Positions 1-6,092 of a stretch of 10,052 nucleotides of DNA are shown piece by piece (the stretch's first letter is position 1; every line of letters starts with the position of its first letter). Source of the DNA: VMCP01 sp964415065 (GTDB taxonomy: Bacteria > Bacteroidota > Bacteroidia > NS11-12g > UBA955). The stretch covers positions 1 to 10,052 of the forward strand of contig CAYPYX010000077.1 in assembly GCA_964415065.1 (NCBI GenBank), read 5' to 3'. Both the position numbers and the translations under genes were made by a program. The notes beneath the pieces are model-generated. The model was not told the DNA's origin, made no database searches, and saw only the letters and a program-made list of their open reading frames with translations.

Positions 1-29
1 CTCGATATGATATAGCTGTTAATCGTTTA

Positions 30-121
30 ACATACAAAAAACAAATTCCCATGAAATGGCCTTTTGTATGTGTTTTATAACGTGTTGTTACGTTTTTATG
101 AAAATTGCGATTTCGTAAAAA
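30..121. repeat. Stacked AT-rich inverted repeats downstream of dnaA
   Basis: Three further inverted repeats precede the terminator hairpin: 30-39 with 62-71 (10 bp, perfect, 22-nt spacer), 79-83 with 90-94 (5 bp, 6-nt spacer), and 93-103 with 111-121 (11 bp with one T-G wobble on the plus strand, 7-nt spacer). No open reading frame of note lies here. They could be the termination region of a gene entering from the left, a structured RNA, or chance in AT-rich sequence. I assign no function. Confidence 0.5.
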
Positions 122-127
122 GAAAAA

Positions 128-154
128 GCCGCTTCGTTTATTTAACGAAACGGC
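128..154 (-). terminator. Intrinsic terminator of dnaA
   Basis: Seen: arms 128-138 and 144-154 can form an 11-bp stem around a 5-nt loop. The single imperfect position is a G-U wobble when read as minus-strand RNA but a C-A mismatch on the plus strand, so the hairpin is better on the dnaA strand. On that strand it is followed by two runs of five U (complement of 117-121 and 123-127), as expected for a rho-independent terminator. It lies about 70 nt past the dnaA stop codon. The plus strand also has a short T run after the stem, so weak bidirectional action is possible. Confidence 0.85.
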
Positions 155-225
155 CTTTTGTGTTTATTGTGAAATGAATCAAAAACACACTGATGTGTAT
201 TGGGTTCAAATGAGGTGTTTGATAT

Positions 226-1665
226 TTAAAAGGTATTAATTTTAATACGCTTTTCAATTTCTTCCACGTCTTGTCTGAATTTTTTGTCGGTTTCAATCAA
301 ATCATTAACGGTTTGACAAGCATGAATTACCGTACTGTGGTCACGTCCCCCGAAGAAAATACCAATGTTCTTTAATGAAGCTTTTGTAAGATCTTTGGTA
401 AAATACATGGCAATTTGACGGGCTTGAACAATTTCGCGTTTACGGGTTTTTGATTTAACCGCTTCCACAGGGATATTGTAAAAATCGCAAACCAATTTTT
501 GTATGTATTCGATGCTAATTTCACGGGTAGAATTCTTTACAAAATTCTTCACGATCTGTTTGGCCAAGTTTAAATCCAAGTGTTTACGCGTTAGGGAACC
601 TTGAGCTAACAAAGAGATCAGTGCACCTTCCAATTCGCGTACATTGGTATCGATGTTATGCGCCAAATATTCCACTACATCTTTATGAAGCGTAATTCCA
701 TCTTGGTACATTTTGTTTTCCAGAATAGAAACACGGGTATCGAAATCTGGAGTAGTTAAATCGGCTGATAAGCCCCATTTAAATCGACTCAACAAGCGTT
801 CGTCCATGTTTTTTAAATCTTTTGGAGGGCGATCGCAGGTTAAAATGATTTGTTTTCCATTTTGATGCAGGTGATTGAAGATTTGGAAGAAAACTTCCTG
901 TGTGCGTTCTTTCTTAGAGAAAAACTGCACATCATCCACAATTAATACATCTAAATATTGGTAGAAGTTAACAAATTGGTTATTGTTTCCCTGACGCGCA
1001 GAATCGATGAATTGATTAATAAATTTTTCAGCACTCACAAAAACAACTACTTTTTGTTTGTGTTGCTGTTTGATCATATTTCCGATTGCATGCGCAAGGT
1101 GCGTTTTACCCAATCCACAACCTCCAAAGATCATTAGAGGATTAAAAGCGGTTCCTCCTGGTTTTTGAGCAATTGCTAATCCCGCATTACGGGCCAACTT
1201 GTTGCAATCTCCTTCCACAAAATTATCGAACGTATATCGAGGGTTCAATTGACTATCGATATTCATTCGTTTTAAACCTGGGATGATGAATGGGTTCTTG
1301 ATGGGTGTTTCAAGATTGATTGGCATTCCCAATTCGTTGTTCACGGGTTTAGAGGAATTACCTGTGGGGAGATTGATGGTAAAGGGCTGGTGATCGGCGT
1401 GGTTGGAATTTTCCACAATGATGGAGTATTCCAATTTAGCGTTGGGGCCGATTACCTTTTTAAGTGTTTTGTGAAGCAATTGCACATAATGCTCCTCCAA
1501 CCACTCGTAAAAAAATTGGCTGGGGACTTGAATGGTAAGAACCTTATTTGAGACTTTTACCGGTTTAATGGGTTCAAACCACGTCTTAAAACTTTGTGGA
1601 TTGACATTGTCCCGGATAATCTCCAAGCATTCTTGCCATGCAATTTCATGTGCTTTTCTTTCCAT
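226..1665 (-). CDS. dnaA: Chromosomal replication initiator protein DnaA
   Basis: AAA+ ATPase that binds DnaA boxes at oriC, melts the origin and recruits the replicative helicase. All four domains are visible in 479 residues, a normal length. Domain I is about residues 1-80 (conserved W10, W29, F30). A linker runs to about 135. The AAA+ core follows, with Walker A GGCGLGKTH at 181-189, Walker B LIVDD at 241-245, sensor 1 around T276, arginine-finger box LLSRFKWGL at 291-299 (R294) and sensor 2 around R343. The C-terminal DNA-binding domain has the SKTRKREIVQARQ helix at 405-417 and the signature GGRDHSTVIHAC at 439-450. The ATG at 1665 gives a full domain I. The leader is A-rich without a clear Shine-Dalgarno. 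The methylmalonyl-CoA mutase gene lies 159 bp upstream on the same strand. The gene ends in its own terminator. Identity is not in doubt. Confidence 0.98.
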   Translation of the reverse strand: MERKAHEIAWQECLEIIRDNVNPQSFKTWFEPIKPVKVSNKVLTIQVPSQFFYEWLEEHYVQLLHKTLKKVIGPNAKLEYSIIVENSNHADHQPFTINLPTGNSSKPVNNELGMPINLETPIKNPFIIPGLKRMNIDSQLNPRYTFDNFVEGDCNKLARNAGLAIAQKPGGTAFNPLMIFGGCGLGKTHLAHAIGNMIKQQHKQKVVVFVSAEKFINQFIDSARQGNNNQFVNFYQYLDVLIVDDVQFFSKKERTQEVFFQIFNHLHQNGKQIILTCDRPPKDLKNMDERLLSRFKWGLSADLTTPDFDTRVSILENKMYQDGITLHKDVVEYLAHNIDTNVRELEGALISLLAQGSLTRKHLDLNLAKQIVKNFVKNSTREISIEYIQKLVCDFYNIPVEAVKSKTRKREIVQARQIAMYFTKDLTKASLKNIGIFFGGRDHSTVIHACQTVNDLIETDKKFRQDVEEIEKRIKINTF

Positions 1666-1715
1666 ATTGTACTGTAAACTGAATATTTGTTAATTACTTG
1701 TTAAAATAGTTATTT

Positions 1716-1758
1716 AACTGATTGAATTTCAATAGGTGTTATTTCACTTCAATCAGTT
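1716..1758. repeat. 11-bp perfect inverted repeat upstream of dnaA
   Basis: Arms AACTGATTGAA (1716-1726) and TTCAATCAGTT (1748-1758) are perfect reverse complements around a 21-nt spacer. Beyond a 3-nt asymmetry, the outer flanks TATTT (1711-1715) and AAATA (1762-1766) also pair. The repeat is about 50-95 bp before the dnaA start, in a very AT-rich gap. On the minus strand, a TTGA and a loose -7-like TATTTTAA flank the dnaA-proximal arm, so that arm may lie inside a dnaA promoter. It could be an operator, or the transcript end of the mutase gene. No U-run follows it on the minus strand, so it is not a canonical terminator. Confidence 0.6.
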
Positions 1759-1824
1759 TGTAAATAAACTATGAAAATTCACAAATTGCCAATTTTTTTT
1801 ACTTGATTATTAAAAAAATTTACA

Positions 1825-3363
1825 CTATACATTTCCGAATTCTCCGAAAATTTTTCGCATCGTGTCGGCAATTTCACCAAGAGTGGCATAGTTTTCAACG
1901 GATTCCAAAATATGAGGCATAACATTTGATCCATTTATGCATGCTTCTTCCAATTTTTGGAGTGATTCTTGCACTTTTGTATTATCTCTTTCCGCACGGA
2001 GCTGCTTTAATTTTTCCGATTGTACAGTTCGAATACTATCGTCTATTTTAAAAGACGGTGCTGTTTCAGTTTCTTTGGTTTGGAATTTATTGACACCCAC
2101 AATGATTTGCGACTGATCTTCAATGGATTGCTGATATAAATAACTGCTACGAGCAATTTCTTCTTGCATCCAACCACTTTCAACCGCTGCAACACTTCCT
2201 CCCATTTGATCAATTTGATTCATGATTTTCATCACTTCCTCTTCCATTCGGTCGGTCAACTCTTCTACATAGTAACTGCCACCCAACGGATCCACTGTTT
2301 GCGTCACTCCACTTTCAAACCCAATAATTTGCTGGGTTCTCAATGCAATTCGAGCCGCTTTTTCGGTGGGTAGATTCAAGGCCTCGTCGTATCCATTCGT
2401 GTGTAAACTCTGTGTTCCTCCGAGCACTGCCGATAAAGCTTGAATCGTTACGCGGGCAATGTTGTTTTCGGGTTGTTGCGCAGTTAATGTAGAACCTCCC
2501 GTTTGAGTATGAAAACGACACATCATTGCTTGTGGGTCCGTTGCACCCAAAGATTTCATGGTTTTTGCCCAAATTCTACGTGCAGCGCGAAATTTTGCGA
2601 CTTCTTCAAAGAAGTCATTGTGTGCATTAAAGAAGAATGAAAGGCGTTTACCAAAGACATCAATATTTAGACCTGCTTTTAAAGCACTTTCAACGTATGC
2701 TTTACCATTTGATAACGTGAATGCCAATTCTTGTGCGGCGGTACTTCCGGCTTCTCGGATGTGGTAACCACTTATAGATATGGTGTTCCATTTCGGTAGT
2801 TCTTTACTGCACCATTCAAATATATCCGTAATAATTCGCATACTCGGACGAACTGGGTAAATATATGTTCCTCGTGCTGCGTATTCTTTTAAAATGTCAT
2901 TTTGAATTGTACCACCGATTTTACTCAAATCTGCTCCTTGTTTTTTTGCCAGCGCCACATACATGGAAAGTAAAATAGATGCAGTAGAATTGATAGTCAT
3001 ACTCGTGGTTACATCTTGAAGTTGGATTCCTTTAAATAAGGTTTCCATATCTTTCAAACTGTCGATTGCAACACCTACTTTGCCAACTTCACCTTCACTC
3101 ATGGGATGGTCTGAATCGTATCCAATTTGTGTGGGTAAGTCAAATGCAACAGATAAACCCATTGTGCCTTGTTGTAGCAAATAGTGATATCGTTCATTAC
3201 TTTCTTCTGCGGTACTGAATCCAGCGTATTGTCGCATTGTCCATAATCTACCGAGGTACATATCTTCACGAACTCCACGAGTAAAGGGGAATTTACCCGG
3301 CATTTCACTGTTTGATCCACTGTAAATAGGTTGGATTTCTATTCCGCTTCCGTTCTTTTTCAT
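1825..3363 (-). CDS. Methylmalonyl-CoA mutase large (catalytic) subunit, split type without cobalamin domain
   Basis: Adenosylcobalamin-dependent acyl-CoA mutase interconverting (R)-methylmalonyl-CoA and succinyl-CoA in the propionate/odd-chain pathway. The 512 residues cover the TIM-barrel substrate domain, with RQYAGFSTAEESN at 44-56, GLSVAFDLPTQIGYDSDHP at 69-87, GTIQNDILKE at 151-160, ISGYHIREAG at 197-206 and TQSLHTNGYDEAL at 317-329. The protein stops after this domain, with no DxHxxG cobalamin-binding motif, so a separate B12-binding subunit must be encoded elsewhere, as in archaeal-type mutases. By alignment from memory to the Propionibacterium enzyme with a constant offset of 43, Y46, Q154, R164, Y200 and H201 match Y89, Q197, R207, Y243 and H244. 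Tyr plus Arg at 89/207 is the methylmalonyl-CoA pattern; isobutyryl-CoA mutase has Phe/Gln and 2-hydroxyisobutyryl-CoA mutase Ile/Gln. It may be cotranscribed with the membrane protein 149 bp upstream; no promoter is evident between them. Confidence 0.93.
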   Translation of the reverse strand: MKKNGSGIEIQPIYSGSNSEMPGKFPFTRGVREDMYLGRLWTMRQYAGFSTAEESNERYHYLLQQGTMGLSVAFDLPTQIGYDSDHPMSEGEVGKVGVAIDSLKDMETLFKGIQLQDVTTSMTINSTASILLSMYVALAKKQGADLSKIGGTIQNDILKEYAARGTYIYPVRPSMRIITDIFEWCSKELPKWNTISISGYHIREAGSTAAQELAFTLSNGKAYVESALKAGLNIDVFGKRLSFFFNAHNDFFEEVAKFRAARRIWAKTMKSLGATDPQAMMCRFHTQTGGSTLTAQQPENNIARVTIQALSAVLGGTQSLHTNGYDEALNLPTEKAARIALRTQQIIGFESGVTQTVDPLGGSYYVEELTDRMEEEVMKIMNQIDQMGGSVAAVESGWMQEEIARSSYLYQQSIEDQSQIIVGVNKFQTKETETAPSFKIDDSIRTVQSEKLKQLRAERDNTKVQESLQKLEEACINGSNVMPHILESVENYATLGEIADTMRKIFGEFGNV

Positions 3364-3512
3364 GTGTTTAGATTAAAATATTTTCTTGGTTTTGGGGGAT
3401 GTTAGAGCTGCTTTTGGCGTGTTTAGTTGTGTTTTTTCGTGATAGGCATCTGCTTGTTTTGGTATTATTATTTACTAAACGAGTATGAAATCACAACTGA
3501 AATTCGATCTCT

Positions 3513-4049
3513 TTAATTAAATAACAATTCCATTTCACCACGTATCATTTGAAGTCCTTTTTCATGAGGTACTTCTCCATTTTGTTTAATGGCTTCAATA
3601 AGTGCAACGCAAAATTCTGCACCACTGGTTTCTGGTGGTAAAGTTCGCTCTACTTGTTGAATGAGCATAATGGATTGTTCTTTCACAATTTTTATGGTAC
3701 CCCAAGTTTGTGAACTTACAAAAATTTGTTGCGAGATATTATAATTGAATTCTTCGTTTATGGAGATGAGCATCAATTGGGAAACCTCCGAAGCACGGGT
3801 GCCGGATTTTGCGAATTTTTGTATTAACGCGGGAATAGACGTTCTCTCTAATAATAATGCTAGTCGTTCATATGCAGCCAATTTGAGCTTAACAAAATCT
3901 TGGTTATTTTGTCGTAGAATTTCACTTCGCAATGTTTTTTCCAAATTTCGTGACATTGTTTTAAGGGTTAAATAAATACTTAAAATAATCAGCAAACTAG
4001 GTGCAATAATGAACAATGCAGTTTCTAAAATTTGGTTGTTGGCTTGCAT
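3513..4049 (-). CDS. Conserved Bacteroidota single-pass membrane protein of unknown function
   Basis: A 178-residue protein with one strong hydrophobic helix at about residues 7-30, then a basic stretch (KTMSRNLEKTLR) that predicts the long C-terminal part to be cytoplasmic. The rest is mostly helical and charged, with LKLAAYERLALLLERTSIP near 55-73, NEEFNYNISQQIFVS near 98-112 and a C-terminal ALIEAIKQ...EKGLQMIRGEMELLF segment. The pattern of membrane helix, then YERL-LFLERI, then EEFEHNLSQQIYVS resembles a widespread Bacteroidota family that I recall as DUF7935; that name is from memory. An in-frame TTG at 4070 would add seven residues, but the perfect -7 box at 4068-4075 overlaps it, so the ATG at 4049 is the likely start. 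It lies upstream of the mutase gene and diverges from the iron-sulfur gene. I do not assign a function. Confidence 0.85.
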   Translation of the reverse strand: MQANNQILETALFIIAPSLLIILSIYLTLKTMSRNLEKTLRSEILRQNNQDFVKLKLAAYERLALLLERTSIPALIQKFAKSGTRASEVSQLMLISINEEFNYNISQQIFVSSQTWGTIKIVKEQSIMLIQQVERTLPPETSGAEFCVALIEAIKQNGEVPHEKGLQMIRGEMELLFN

Positions 4050-4067
4050 AAATTTGAATTCTTTCGA

Positions 4068-4075
4068 CAAAGATA
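4068..4075 (-). promoter_or_regulatory. Bacteroidota -7 element for the membrane protein gene
   Basis: Minus-strand TATCTTTG matches the Bacteroidota -7 consensus TAnnTTTG perfectly. Transcription would start about 5-7 nt beyond it, near 4061-4063, leaving a leader of roughly 12-14 nt before the ATG at 4049. I find no convincing -33 TTTG at the usual spacing. GATAA/TTATC half-sites overlap and flank the box. Confidence 0.6.
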
Positions 4076-4092
4076 ATGCGTTTATCGGATAA
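4072..4092. repeat. Three alternating GATAA/TTATC half-sites in the divergent promoter region
   Basis: GATAA (4072-4076), TTATC (4082-4086) and GATAA (4088-4092) occur in alternating orientation. The last two form the odd-centred palindrome TTATCGGATAA, and the first two form an inverted repeat with a 5-nt spacer. The first site overlaps the minus-strand -7 element. This is the layout of an operator, but 5-bp AT-rich half-sites can arise by chance. Confidence 0.35.
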
Positions 4093-4128
4093 GCAGGGTT
4101 GCAAGAAGGAGTAGTGGAATGAATTTTG

Positions 4129-4136
4129 TATTTTTG
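4129..4136 (+). promoter_or_regulatory. Bacteroidota -7 element for the IscA-type gene
   Basis: TATTTTTG matches TAnnTTTG perfectly and ends only 5 nt before the ATG at 4142. The predicted transcription start therefore coincides with the start codon, giving a leaderless or nearly leaderless mRNA. If translation instead begins at the second in-frame ATG (4172), the leader would be about 30 nt. No -33 TTTG is found at normal spacing. Confidence 0.55.
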
Positions 4137-4141
4137 TATTT

Positions 4142-4555
4142 ATGGAAAATGCAAATTTATCAGATGCAGTGATGAATGAAACACCAAACGCATCCAACCC
4201 GAATATACATCCCCCTAAAAAAGAAGAGCCACCCGTAAAATTTACATCTCAAGCGGTGGAAGAGTTGCAACGTTTGTATGCAAATTTAGAATTGAAAGAG
4301 GATTCAGTTTTAAGAATTGGAGTTAAAGGTGGTGGATGTTCTGGAATGAGTTATTTATTGGCTTTCGACAAAAAAGAAGAAGGTGATAAGGAATACGAAC
4401 TTTCGGGTATTCCGATGGTAATGAATAAAGCGCATGTGATGTATGTGATTGGAATGGAAATTGATTGGGAAACAGGATTGTCTAATCGTGGTTTTTCATT
4501 CAATAACCCCAATGCTTCAGAAACCTGCGGTTGTGGACAATCATTCTCTGCATAA
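4142..4555 (+). CDS. IscA/ErpA/SufA (HesB)-type iron-sulfur cluster assembly protein
   Basis: A-type carrier that receives Fe-S clusters from the scaffold and passes them to apo-enzymes in the cytoplasm. The core runs from about residue 32 (PVKFTSQAVEEL) to the end. It has the three invariant cysteines: C66 in GGGCSGMSY, and C129 and C131 in ETCGCGQSFS. The 137-residue length exceeds the usual 105-115 because of an N-terminal extension of about 30 residues rich in Asn, Pro and Lys, which looks disordered. An internal start at M11 (4172) would shorten it only partly. The gene diverges from the membrane protein gene and is not inside a visible suf or isc operon; the permease follows 74 bp downstream. 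Family assignment is secure. Which of IscA, SufA or ErpA it is cannot be told from this sequence. Confidence 0.93.
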   Translation: MENANLSDAVMNETPNASNPNIHPPKKEEPPVKFTSQAVEELQRLYANLELKEDSVLRIGVKGGGCSGMSYLLAFDKKEEGDKEYELSGIPMVMNKAHVMYVIGMEIDWETGLSNRGFSFNNPNASETCGCGQSFSA

Positions 4556-4577
4556 AATTCTGTTCATATTAATTAAA

Positions 4578-4594
4578 TTGATTTTTTAAATCAA
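4578..4594. repeat. Weak AT-only hairpin between IscA-type gene and permease
   Basis: TTGATTT (4578-4584) and AAATCAA (4588-4594) form a 7-bp stem with a 3-nt loop, 23 nt after the IscA-type stop. It has one GC pair and is not followed by a clean T run, so it is at best a weak attenuator. Readthrough into the permease is likely. Confidence 0.3.
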
Positions 4595-4629
4595 ATTCAA
4601 TAAACATTCCTTTCCGAAATAAACACTAG

Positions 4630-5871
4630 GTGCTACTCATATTAGAACATATTCGGCAGGGATTTGCTGCCTTGAAAAGTCACAAGGCTAGAGCAATAAT
4701 TACTGCGGCAATCATTGCCATTGGGATAACTGCATTAGTAGGTATTCTCACTTCAATTGACGCCATGGGTGGTGCCATCACCAAAACAATGAGTCGTTTT
4801 GGTTCTCAAAATTTCAATATCTCCAATCGCGTGAATGTGAATAGATTTGGAGCACCTGCTGAAATACCCAATATTACTTACGATCAAGCAAAGCAATTCG
4901 AGCATTTATATAAAGGAGATGCAACGATTGCATTTTCCATTAGTGCTAGTTTTAATAGCAAAGTTCGTTACAAGAGCAAAGAGACCAATCCCAATATCAA
5001 AATTTTAGGAATTGATGAAGATTATATGGCAGCATCAAGTTTTGAATTGGCTGCTGGTAGGAATTTTACTGCAAATGATATTTCAATGAGTTTGCCACTG
5101 GCCATTATTGGTGCGGATGTAGTGTCATTGTTGTATGGTGCCGATGCGAAGCCTGGAGTCAGTATTGGTAAAACTGTTACGATAGATGGAAAGCCTTATC
5201 GAGTAGTTGGAGAATTAAAAAAGAAAGGCAGTAGCTTAGGAATGTCGGGCGGCGACCGAAATGTGTTTTTAGGATTGTTGAGAACGCGTCAAGATTTTAC
5301 GAACGCAGAAAATAATATAATGATCAGTGTTTTGGTGAATTCCGTAGGGAAATTGGATGAAGAGGTCAACCATGCATTGCTTTCTATGCGGAGAGTTAGA
5401 TTGCTAAAACCATCGGAAGATAATAATTTTAGCATTGTTAGAAGTGATTCCATTGCAGCCGATGTGAAGGAGAACTTATCCATGATTTCATCGGTAGGGA
5501 CATTAATTGCGGTGATTACACTATTAGGTGCAGCAGTTAGTTTAATGAACATTATGTTGGTTTCCGTTACCGAACGAACTCGAGAAATTGGAATACGGAA
5601 GTCTTTGGGAGCTACAGAAAAAGCCATCCGAAATCAATTTTTGGTAGAGGCATTAGTTATATGCCAATTGGGGGGAATGGCAGGAGTGATTTTTGGATTG
5701 GGATTAGGGAATTTAGTCGGACATTTTCTTGGAGCTGATTTTATTGCTCCTTGGAATTGGGTGGTGGTAGCATTAATTGTTTGTGTGGTAGTAGGTTTGG
5801 TAGCGGGAATTTATCCGGCGAATAAGGCGGCTAAGTTAAATCCTATTGAAGCGTTACGCCATGATGGGTAA
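4630..5871 (+). CDS. ABC transporter permease, MacB/FtsX type
   Basis: Inner-membrane permease of the type VII (MacB-like) ABC superfamily, which couples cytoplasmic ATP hydrolysis to periplasmic conformational work such as extrusion of lipoproteins, peptides or drugs. The 413 residues show the standard order: TM1 at about 22-45, a periplasmic MacB_PCD domain at about 46-280, then TM2 (285-313), TM3 (338-362) and TM4 (374-396). The FtsX-domain motif ERTREIGIRKSLGAT is at 315-329 and the C-terminal GIYPANKAAKLNPIEALRH at 393-411. The start is GTG at 4630. An in-frame TAG (4627-4629) immediately precedes it, and the next in-frame Met (46) comes after TM1, so no better start exists. No ATP-binding partner is adjacent; one is presumably encoded elsewhere. 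It may be read through from the IscA-type gene, as I see no strong terminator or promoter between them. The substrate is unknown. Confidence 0.92.
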   Translation: MLLILEHIRQGFAALKSHKARAIITAAIIAIGITALVGILTSIDAMGGAITKTMSRFGSQNFNISNRVNVNRFGAPAEIPNITYDQAKQFEHLYKGDATIAFSISASFNSKVRYKSKETNPNIKILGIDEDYMAASSFELAAGRNFTANDISMSLPLAIIGADVVSLLYGADAKPGVSIGKTVTIDGKPYRVVGELKKKGSSLGMSGGDRNVFLGLLRTRQDFTNAENNIMISVLVNSVGKLDEEVNHALLSMRRVRLLKPSEDNNFSIVRSDSIAADVKENLSMISSVGTLIAVITLLGAAVSLMNIMLVSVTERTREIGIRKSLGATEKAIRNQFLVEALVICQLGGMAGVIFGLGLGNLVGHFLGADFIAPWNWVVVALIVCVVVGLVAGIYPANKAAKLNPIEALRHDG

Positions 5872-5966
5872 TAATTGTGATTAAGAGTAAAATTAGAAAT
5901 ACGAAGCTCAAGTCGTTAGATATTGGGTTGTGTATTTAGGCGATGTAGGGATAAAAAAATTGGAAA

Positions 5967-6011
5967 TATTAAAACAAAAAAGGGGCAAAATGCCCCTTTT
6001 TTGTTTTAATA
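5967..6011. terminator. Strong bidirectional intrinsic terminator
   Basis: Arms 5967-5987 and 5991-6011 are perfect reverse complements over 21 bp around an AAA loop. The core is GGGGCA/TGCCCC, flanked by A6 and T6 tracts, so each strand reads a GC-rich hairpin followed by a U-run. It lies between the convergent permease (plus) and gcvT (minus) and can stop both. The 5872-5966 stretch before it holds no gene or signal that I recognise. Confidence 0.95.
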
Positions 6012-6027
6012 AATTTTCGCAGATTTA

Positions 6028-6092
6028 AGTTCTCGTGCAAATTTATGAATTCATGCAGTTTTAGAACTCTAACCCATTTTTATAAAAATGGG
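6028..6092 (-). repeat. Overlapping inverted repeats at the gcvT 3' end
   Basis: A 9-bp perfect inverted repeat (6073-6081 with 6084-6092) straddles the gcvT stop codon, which lies in and beside its loop. Next on the gcvT strand is TTAGA/TCTAA (6061-6065 with 6068-6072). A nested structure then pairs 6028-6033 with 6063-6068, 6036-6039 with 6054-6057, and AATT with AATT (6040-6043, 6048-6051). The second and third structures share 6063-6068, so they exclude each other. There is no U-run; termination is better served by the hairpin further on. These may protect the mRNA 3' end or be incidental. Confidence 0.4.

Noticed and set aside
1666..1824. Possible oriC next to dnaA
   Set aside because: The gap is AT-rich, but I find no cluster of TTATNCACA-like DnaA boxes on either strand here or in 1-225, so an origin is not supported.
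2164..2767. Open frames on the plus strand and in another minus-strand frame within the mutase gene
   Set aside because: They lie wholly inside a well-conserved coding region, with no family match and no promoter.
3364..3512. Gene or RNA in the gap between the membrane protein and the mutase gene
   Set aside because: I find no open frame of useful length, no tRNA-like fold, no TAnnTTTG element and no terminator; it reads as a plain operon spacer.
4050..4070. Longer start (TTG at 4070) for the membrane protein
   Set aside because: The TTG overlaps the perfect -7 box at 4068-4075, so it would lie upstream of the predicted transcription start. The ATG at 4049 fits better.
5289..5627. 112-codon open frame antisense to the permease
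   Set aside because: It lies entirely opposite the strongly conserved permease C-terminal half and has no recognisable motif; it is a shadow frame.
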